44,323 nucleotides of DNA from a virus: IMG/VR virus record IMGVR_UViG_3300020057_000415, positions 1 to 44,323 of that record; one strand, 5' to 3'. A program made the position numbers and the translations under genes. Below the pieces are notes generated by a model. The model made no database searches, was not told the DNA's origin, and saw only the letters and a program-made list of their open reading frames with translations. Shown here piece by piece: positions 39,710-44,323 of this stretch (position 1 is the stretch's first letter; every line of letters begins with the position of its first letter).

Positions 39710-40195
39710 ATGTCAGAAGTTGAATTAGAAGACATCCAACCAGCTGCCCGCAATGGACAGCTGAAGTACGTCAAGCTTCAAGACCTGAAGCCCGGCGAAA
39801 CATACAAAGGCATCTACCTGCGCAAGTTCAAGAACGAGAAAAGCAAGTACGACCAGCGCACATACGTCCTGTTCAGCTCAGAGCACGAGCTGCTAGGGCT
39901 GAACGGCACGTATGACCTCGATGGCTACTTCGAAGTGATTGAAGAAGGCCGCTATGTCGCAATCACGTACCTGGGTGAGAAATCGTACACAGGTAAGGAC
40001 GGCAAGGAAAAGACTCAGTACGAATGCAAGGTCCAGTGCGGCAAAGAAAATCAGTACACAGCAGACCTCCGTGCGCTGTCCACACAGGCTGACCGCAAGC
40101 AGAAGGAAGAAGAATCCAAGCCCGCAGCACCTAAGTCCACAGGCAAGCTTGAGGGACTGTTTGGCAAGACACCAAACACAGGGATACCACTCTAA
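39710..40195 (+). CDS. SSB-like OB-fold protein candidate
   Basis: A 161-residue protein. Residues ~15-115 look like an OB-type beta barrel (YVKLQDLKPGETYKGIYLRK, YVLFSSEHELLGLNGTYDLD, YVAITYLGEKSYTGKDGKEK), followed by a Lys/Glu/Pro linker and a short conserved-looking tip ending in GIPL, which recalls the interaction tails of single-strand binding proteins. A role in replication with the primase-helicase and RecT is plausible. It is followed by a TAATG overlap. Confidence 0.6.
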   Translation: MSEVELEDIQPAARNGQLKYVKLQDLKPGETYKGIYLRKFKNEKSKYDQRTYVLFSSEHELLGLNGTYDLDGYFEVIEEGRYVAITYLGEKSYTGKDGKEKTQYECKVQCGKENQYTADLRALSTQADRKQKEEESKPAAPKSTGKLEGLFGKTPNTGIPL

Positions 40196-40548
40196 TGGGT
40201 GCACGGATAGGATTCATGGAGTCCAAGAAGGCTGGACGGTGTTTCTACTGCAAGGAAGAGATACCGATCAGCAATCCGCCAGACAACAAGGTCATTTGCG
40301 GATACGACAACAACATCAAGCGCCGCATCTGCAATGACTGCGGCCACAAGATCTGCGCAACTGGTGGCGATGCTGTTGTCGCAACGCCACCAGCCGAAGA
40401 GAAGAAGTCCAAGCTGTTCAGCGGTGGCGTGTTTGGGGGTCGCATGTTTGGAGGTGATGACGAGGTAAAGAGGCTCGGGGATGCCATTGCCAAGCTTGAT
40501 GAACGCATTGCCTCGCTTGAACAAGCTGTTATGGGAGAGCAAGAGTGA
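40195..40548 (+). CDS. Zinc-ribbon protein with coiled-coil tail
   Basis: A 117-residue protein with CFYCKEE (~16-19) and CNDCGHKIC (~46-54) knuckles, a glycine-rich hinge (FSGGVFGGRMFGGDDE) and a C-terminal coiled coil (VKRLGDAIAKLDERIASLEQ). It starts in a TAATG overlap and ends in a GTGA overlap with the next gene. Probably an SSB- or helicase-associated accessory. Confidence 0.7.
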   Translation: MGARIGFMESKKAGRCFYCKEEIPISNPPDNKVICGYDNNIKRRICNDCGHKICATGGDAVVATPPAEEKKSKLFSGGVFGGRMFGGDDEVKRLGDAIAKLDERIASLEQAVMGEQE

Positions 40549-40844
40549 CGGTACATAGCGCCTTGAATGCTCTGCATGATCGTATCCGAAAGAAGCTCGG
40601 AGCATTGATTGCTGTTGATGACGACTGGGCTGCTTTGTTGGGTGACTTGGATAACATCCGGCTTGATGCTGCGCACCTGGCAGACGAACACTGTGAGCAC
40701 CGCTGTGGACCGTGCGACAACGTCATGCATGCAACGTCCCTGGGACCGTGCGACAACGTCATGCATGCAACGTCCCTGGGACCGAAGCGCAGCAAGCAGC
40801 ACGTCGCGCCAATGGTGCGAAGGGTGGACGCCCGCGCAAGGTGA
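40545..40844 (+). CDS. Hypothetical protein with duplicated 12-residue segment
   Basis: A 99-residue protein with GTG start at 40545. N-terminal ~50 residues are helical (ALNALHDRIRKKLGALIAVD). Residues ~54-79 contain two exact copies of GPCDNVMHATSL coded by a 36-bp tandem repeat, then a basic tail. Without the duplication the segment HRCGPCDNVMHATSLGPKRS is continuous, so the repeat is a recent insertion. Function unknown. Confidence 0.65.
   Translation: MTVHSALNALHDRIRKKLGALIAVDDDWAALLGDLDNIRLDAAHLADEHCEHRCGPCDNVMHATSLGPCDNVMHATSLGPKRSKQHVAPMVRRVDARAR
40707..40784. repeat. Two exact 36-bp tandem copies plus 6 bases
   Basis: Copies 40707-40742 and 40743-40778, then GGACCG. Each holds ATGCAT. 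The frame is kept. Confidence 0.92.
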
Positions 40845-40874
40845 AGGACTCCTAAAGCCCGGGAAATGCGAGCA

Positions 40875-40916
40875 ATAAAAAACGGCGCTTGGGGTATGAA
40901 CCGGCGCCGTTTTTTA
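40875..40916. terminator. Strong bidirectional terminator
   Basis: ACGGCGC pairs with GCGCCGT around a 15-base loop, flanked by an A-run on the left and a T-run on the right, so it works for both strands. It separates the convergent rightward operon (ending 40844) and the SNF2-helicase end of the early operon (41025). Confidence 0.92.
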
Positions 40917-41024
40917 CGTCTCAAGAAAGGTAGGATTTGTGGTGGTGGTTCAGCGATAGTATTCCAAACCGAATACCAAGTCAATCAGCAAGCCAGCTTA
41001 ATCGACGGGTCAGGTCTGCCCCAT

Positions 41025-42935
41025 TTAGCAACAAACAACAGGGTCAGCAGCGTCCTGTACTTCGCCCGGTCTGCTACTGATAAGCTCTGAATAAATGTCC
41101 TCAACTCTTGCAAGCCTCTCCATTAATTCGCTCAGTATGCCATGCTCCTGATCATCCGCCGGCCCACCGTCAAGCACTTGCTGGCAGATCGCCCGCTTCT
41201 CTTCAATCAGCTCTGCAATTGGTATCTCGATGGTGTCACGTCCTAGTAGGTAATGCGCAGTAACATTGTCCTCTTGCCCGATTCGGTGACACCGGTCCTC
41301 GCATTGATCATGTAGTGCCGGGTTCCATCCGAGCTGTAGAAAGAGCACGTTACTTGCGGCAGTAAGTGTGTGTCCAACTCCCCCAGGACTGTTTGTAGCG
41401 CTTGTACCCATTGCGCAGATAATGAGCTGGGGCCCGTTGTCAGATTGAAACTTCTTGACGTTGACTTGTCTTTCACGGTCGTCGTCCTCCGATATGATTC
41501 GTGCAGCTTTTGGATACTTAGTGATCAGTGCGCTCAAGATCTCTTTGTTCGTGGCAAATACAACTAGCTTCTCGCCGGACTCAAGGAAGTCATCGATCCA
41601 TTGCTTTGCTGCAGCCAGCTTGCCCCGTGCTGCAACGTTCTTCAGCGCAGATATGCGGACAACTACCTCAGCCTTCTTGGCTCTCTCAGCCTTGTCAGTC
41701 TGCCTCTCGTGGATAGCAGCAATGCGCATCATCTCTGGCAGGTGCGCGATGCTTTCCATGAATGCCTTGTCCTGGTGTACGCGGTCCTTGACCCATTCAA
41801 GCAGCTCCTTCTCTGCCTTCACGTACTCCTCACGGTTGTCTATGTCTATCTTGTAGTTCGTGCGCAGCTTCGGCGGCAGCTCCTTGAGCACGTCCTTCTT
41901 CAGCCTGCGTATGTAGAAGCTGGCTCTCATGCGGCGGTTCAGCTCGGCCGCATGGAATGCTGACTTTGCCTCGACACCGTACTTGCCTTTGCGCATACCG
42001 CAGAAGCGTTCCATGAAGGCGATGTATCCGCCGAACTCGTCACCGCGGTCCAGGAACTTCATGAGTGACCACAGCTCGGCCGGGCGGTTGAGCATGGCTG
42101 TACCGGTCAAGAGCAGCCTGTACGTGCATGAATGGCGTATTGCCATTGTCGCCATTGTTCGCCCGGTTGCGGGATCTTTGAGATAGTGCGCCTCGTCACA
42201 AATGATGGACTTGGCTCCAAGATCTCTGAGCTTCTTCGCAAGGGGAGATAGGAGCACTTCTCGCTTGGTAGCATCCTTCCAGCAAGTTCGCTTAAGTCCA
42301 TCGACGCTCTTATAGCTTCTGAATCCAACGAGCTGCTCGTAGTTTGTGACAATGACCTTGGCAAGCTGGAGAAGCATTAGAGGAGTATCTTTGTCTGCGA
42401 TGACGACAAATTTACCGGGAAACGCTCGGGGAATCTCACTTTCAGCCCAGTTGTATTTGAGTGATGCAGGGGTAACGACAATGCACGGAAATGCATTGGC
42501 AAGGTAGACGGTGCCAAGCCCTTGGATCGTCTTGCCGAGCCCCATTTGATCGCCGATAATGACGCGCTTGCGATCCAGTGCATACTTGATGCCGGCACGC
42601 TGGAAGGGAAACGGAGTGACTCCGAACCCTCGCAGGTCAAGATCTGCGTCGGAGGCTGCAGAAGCGGCAGCTCTATCGGATTCAATAAGCCGTACTTGTC
42701 TTGCATGTTCCTTTGCCTCCTGGGCGAACTTGAAGAAGCCATGGACAATCAGCCGTACTGTCTGCGTCCATGTGGACGGCACGTAGTAACCCTGAGCGTC
42801 ACTGTCCCACTTGGCGGACGGTGCTGCTTGCTTGAGCTGTTCCTTCCGTCCGTCGTCCGGAGGAAACTTCACGATGTAGTGTTCTCTGTCGTCCGAGAGC
42901 CGGACAACATCAAGGTTGCTGAATAGTTTGAGCAT
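41025..42935 (-). CDS. SNF2-family DNA helicase/translocase
   Basis: A 636-residue protein with a full set of SNF2 motifs: PFPFQRAGIKYAL, Walker A GDQMGLGKT (128-136), VVTPASLKYNWAESEI (Ia), CDEAHYLKD (II, DEAH, ~245), LLLTGTAMLNRP (III), FATNKEILSALITKYP (IV), and LFLQLGWNPALHDQCEDRCH plus RIGQEDNVTAHYLL (V-VI). SNF2 proteins translocate on double-stranded DNA and remodel protein-DNA complexes or forks. Phages carry them in replication modules. The ~100-residue N-terminus resembles the small region preceding the core in annealing-helicase-like members, but this is uncertain. Its start shares a base with an upstream small gene (TAATG). Confidence 0.92.
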   Translation of the reverse strand: MLKLFSNLDVVRLSDDREHYIVKFPPDDGRKEQLKQAAPSAKWDSDAQGYYVPSTWTQTVRLIVHGFFKFAQEAKEHARQVRLIESDRAAASAASDADLDLRGFGVTPFPFQRAGIKYALDRKRVIIGDQMGLGKTIQGLGTVYLANAFPCIVVTPASLKYNWAESEIPRAFPGKFVVIADKDTPLMLLQLAKVIVTNYEQLVGFRSYKSVDGLKRTCWKDATKREVLLSPLAKKLRDLGAKSIICDEAHYLKDPATGRTMATMAIRHSCTYRLLLTGTAMLNRPAELWSLMKFLDRGDEFGGYIAFMERFCGMRKGKYGVEAKSAFHAAELNRRMRASFYIRRLKKDVLKELPPKLRTNYKIDIDNREEYVKAEKELLEWVKDRVHQDKAFMESIAHLPEMMRIAAIHERQTDKAERAKKAEVVVRISALKNVAARGKLAAAKQWIDDFLESGEKLVVFATNKEILSALITKYPKAARIISEDDDRERQVNVKKFQSDNGPQLIICAMGTSATNSPGGVGHTLTAASNVLFLQLGWNPALHDQCEDRCHRIGQEDNVTAHYLLGRDTIEIPIAELIEEKRAICQQVLDGGPADDQEHGILSELMERLARVEDIYSELISSRPGEVQDAADPVVCC

Positions 42936-43021
42936 TACAGTTGGTACTCTGCTTCAACGTGAGTTACACCACGGTCATCAGTGCGCATTAGCACTGCGGT
43001 TGTCGCGCCGACACCCTTCAT
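42935..43021 (-). CDS. 28-residue ORF coupled to SNF2 helicase
   Basis: MKGVGATTAVLMRTDDRGVT plus eight residues, ending in a TAATG overlap with the helicase start. It overlaps the 49-residue ORF upstream by 44 nt. It may be a real micro-protein or only a coupling frame. Confidence 0.35.
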   Translation of the reverse strand: MKGVGATTAVLMRTDDRGVTHVEAEYQL

Positions 43022-43127
43022 AAGCCACCGACAAAGCCTGTCTAGCACGCTCTTTCTCAGTGAGATCCATGTAGCCTTCGCGGAATCCGCCATCCATCGA
43101 GAGCATCCATGTGTTATGAGGCGCCAT
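42978..43127 (-). CDS. Small hypothetical protein
   Basis: A 49-residue frame (MAPHNTWMLSMDGGFREGYM, then DLTEKERARQALSVAYEGCR) that starts 14 nt inside the end of the upstream gene and fills the gap before the helicase. The helical ending looks protein-like. No strong ribosome site; coupling is assumed. Confidence 0.5.
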   Translation of the reverse strand: MAPHNTWMLSMDGGFREGYMDLTEKERARQALSVAYEGCRRDNRSANAH

Positions 43128-43719
43128 GAGATACCAGGCGCTCAGACTCAGCGATCTTTCTATGCTTCAAGCGCACCAAGTCAGTGAGCGGACAGAATGC
43201 AATCTCACGCTCATACAGCAGGTCCTGATTCCAGATAGACTTCAGTGCCAGCGTGGCAGTGATCTCGCCTTTAGCATAGCGGTCCTTGTAGCCTTTCTTG
43301 GCTATCTCATAGCTCTTGATGAACGCATGGTGTCCCGTGCTCCGCATCTGGTACAGATAGAACGGAGGGTACTGCAGCACAGCCAGCATGATTCGTGGCG
43401 TTGATACCAGACTCTTGAACCAAGGATCGTTGGCTAAGATCTCGTAGCTTTCTTTTTCAACGGCCGTGAGGTTTTCTTTAAGGGTTTGGAGGTTGTAGAG
43501 CTCCGTGCGGATTTGGGTTTTGATGAACTCTGACTCTTTCGAGCGGTCGATAACATCGATGTCGAGGTCGTCGTCAAACTCGGCGATCGCGATGACGTTG
43601 TCGAAGTCCTGAATGCTGACATCTTCACTGCTCTCTGGTACAGCAGGCTCTCCGCATCCTCCGGGCTCATCAGCGCTCCGGTCTTCAGGGCGTATTCCAC
43701 GCACATTATCAATTTCCAT
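43114..43719 (-). CDS. Hypothetical protein, N-terminal half overprinted
   Basis: A 201-residue protein: acidic N-terminal third (IAIAEFDDDLDIDVIDRSKE), then helical segments and an aromatic stretch (ILAVLQYPPFYLYQMRST pattern around ~110-125). AGGGG precedes ATG 43719. The first 286 nt overlap, in another frame, with the preceding RHH-like gene. No recognised family. Confidence 0.65.
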   Translation of the reverse strand: MEIDNVRGIRPEDRSADEPGGCGEPAVPESSEDVSIQDFDNVIAIAEFDDDLDIDVIDRSKESEFIKTQIRTELYNLQTLKENLTAVEKESYEILANDPWFKSLVSTPRIMLAVLQYPPFYLYQMRSTGHHAFIKSYEIAKKGYKDRYAKGEITATLALKSIWNQDLLYEREIAFCPLTDLVRLKHRKIAESERLVSHGAS

Positions 43720-43814
43720 ACTAAATCCCCTGGGTAACGGTCAAGCTCGTCAAGAATCCTGACCGGCAGATTGAATGACGTTTTGCGGTAGGGCTCTTTC
43801 TTGGTGGCACCCAT
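43434..43814 (-). CDS. RHH-like small protein with overprinted basic tail
   Basis: A 126-residue frame with GGGAG six bases before ATG 43814. Residues 1-60 look like a real domain (RKTSFNLPVRILDELDRYPG, then a helix with VEYALKTGA), reminiscent of RHH repressors. The last ~65 residues are Ser/Thr/Lys-rich and correspond out of frame to the acidic start of the next gene, so they may be either an overprinted tail or a result of a frameshift. Confidence 0.6.
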   Translation of the reverse strand: MGATKKEPYRKTSFNLPVRILDELDRYPGDLVWKLIMCVEYALKTGALMSPEDAESLLYQRAVKMSAFRTSTTSSRSPSLTTTSTSMLSTARKSQSSSKPKSARSSTTSKPLKKTSRPLKKKATRS

Positions 43815-44013
43815 CTGGATCTCCCTGCGGGGAATTATCCGTATATGATACCGCCTTCTTCTTTCGAAGGTACTTCCGTGAAGCTCGGCTTCCAGCTTGT
43901 TTCCCCTGGTCGCTTTGCATGTAGACCTGTTGACGGGTCCGCCGGCACCGGGGGCACTCCCCCGGACCTTTGGCGTGTCCTTTCTGACATTCGTTAGATA
44001 AAGGCCTTCCCAT
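43750..44013 (-). CDS. Small zinc-binding protein
   Basis: An 87-residue protein with NECQKGHAKGPGECPRCRRT, a Cys/His cluster, and a basic helical region (SRASRKYLRKKKAVSYTDN). GGAGG lies upstream of ATG 44013. It overlaps the following gene by 65 nt and the preceding one by 20 nt. Resembles small phage zinc/HNH-associated proteins, but no HNH core is seen. Confidence 0.62.
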   Translation of the reverse strand: MGRPLSNECQKGHAKGPGECPRCRRTRQQVYMQSDQGKQAGSRASRKYLRKKKAVSYTDNSPQGDPDGCHQERALPQNVIQSAGQDS

Positions 44014-44260
44014 TGCCCCTCCTCAGCAACAAGTAGAGCAGCGCGTACTTCACAGTCGCAGCTGCAATCTCCTTCAATCGTTGTTTCGTTGTTTTGGGCT
44101 CTTCTTTGTATCCGTGGATGGTCATTACGACCGGTGGATCCGGAGGCTGCACTATCGCCAGCTGCTGATCTGTTTCCGTGGCTACGTAGCTAAGGTCTAT
44201 GGCTTGGGCGGGGCAAGTTAGTAGCAGTGTCGTTGCTAGGCAGATTGATAACTTGCGCAT
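43994..44260 (-). CDS. Small exported/membrane protein
   Basis: An 88-residue protein with a signal peptide (MRKLSICLATTLLLTCPAQA), a polar middle, and a second hydrophobic segment near the C-terminus (TVKYALLYLLLRR). LTCPAQ contains a cysteine but not a clear lipobox. It overlaps the CopG-like gene by about 71 nt in another frame. Its first 70 bases occur again at 1-70 in the redundant end, where residue 22 is Asn instead of Asp. Function unknown. Confidence 0.65.
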   Translation of the reverse strand: MRKLSICLATTLLLTCPAQAIDLSYVATETDQQLAIVQPPDPPVVMTIHGYKEEPKTTKQRLKEIAAATVKYALLYLLLRRGNGKAFI

Positions 44261-44323
44261 TGGTTGGCTCCGGCTTTGGTGGTGGTGGTGGCGTCTCGAT
44301 GGAGTGAACTGTCAGGTCTGGTG
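44190..44323 (-). CDS. 3' part of the CopG-like gene (redundant end)
   Basis: This is the end of the gene that starts at 275; the frame reaches TAG at 44190-44192. The protein ends in RPSHRP in this copy. Confidence 0.8.
   Translation of the reverse strand, partial: PDLTVHSIETPPPPPKPEPTNAQVINLPSNDTATNLPRPSHRP
44191..44323. repeat. Terminal redundancy, right copy
   Basis: Same 133 bases as 1-133 except C at 44197. Exact identity covers the last 126 bases. Confidence 0.95.

Noticed and set aside
40866-41090. Rightward ORF over the terminator
   Set aside because: It spans the bidirectional hairpin and the end of the helicase gene; unlikely to be coding.
1-44323. tRNA or rRNA genes
   Set aside because: I recognised no cloverleaf with a TTCRA arm or conserved rRNA stretch by eye; a tRNA scan was not possible here.

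Overview
The window is almost certainly one complete temperate, short-tailed (podovirus-like) tailed-phage genome, linearised at an arbitrary point. The first 133 bases recur at the end (44191-44323) with one mismatch, and a small gene reads across the join, so the molecule is circular or terminally redundant at about 44.19 kb. A phage is indicated by a large terminase, portal, major capsid protein, adaptor, nozzle-like protein, fibres, a lytic transglycosylase-like endolysin, a serine recombinase and a tandem-HTH regulator. There is no tape measure, sheath, RNA polymerase or DNA polymerase gene. Ribosome binding sites are AGGAG-like and genes are joined by ATGA or TAATG overlaps. The host cannot be named from sequence alone.

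Layout. (1) An early leftward operon starts at 8013 and runs through the join to 41025: serine recombinase, double-HTH regulator, RecT-like annealing protein, several unknowns, RusA-like resolvase, CHC2 zinc-finger primase part, Toprim/DUF3987-like primase-helicase, a CopG-type repressor across the join, small zinc and RHH-like genes, and an SNF2 helicase. It ends at a strong bidirectional terminator (40875-40916). (2) A lone rightward gene at 8201 looks like a moron: signal peptide, a two-fold repeat, and the C-terminal piece of a DNA cytosine methyltransferase. (3) A late leftward operon starts near 37747 and runs to 8909: small regulators and a patatin-like phospholipase module, GNAT-like protein, ejection-type internal proteins, TerL, portal, scaffold candidate, capsid, adaptor, nozzle, fibres with signal peptides, and lysis genes. 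(4) An unusual control region (37748-38632) carries a phased heptamer array and a CGTYRACG array. (5) A short rightward operon (38633-40844) encodes small proteins, a pentapeptide-repeat protein and an SSB-like protein, and converges on the same terminator.

How it works together (inference): the recombinase and regulator settle integration and lysogeny. RecT, RusA, primase-helicase, SNF2 helicase and the SSB-like protein form a replication/recombination set that relies on a host polymerase. The late operon builds and lyses. Points that stand out are Sec-type signal peptides on several virion-cluster proteins, a tightly coupled zinc protein/RHH/AbrB/patatin/small-membrane-protein cassette, several long out-of-frame gene overlaps, and repeated exact in-frame tandem duplications.
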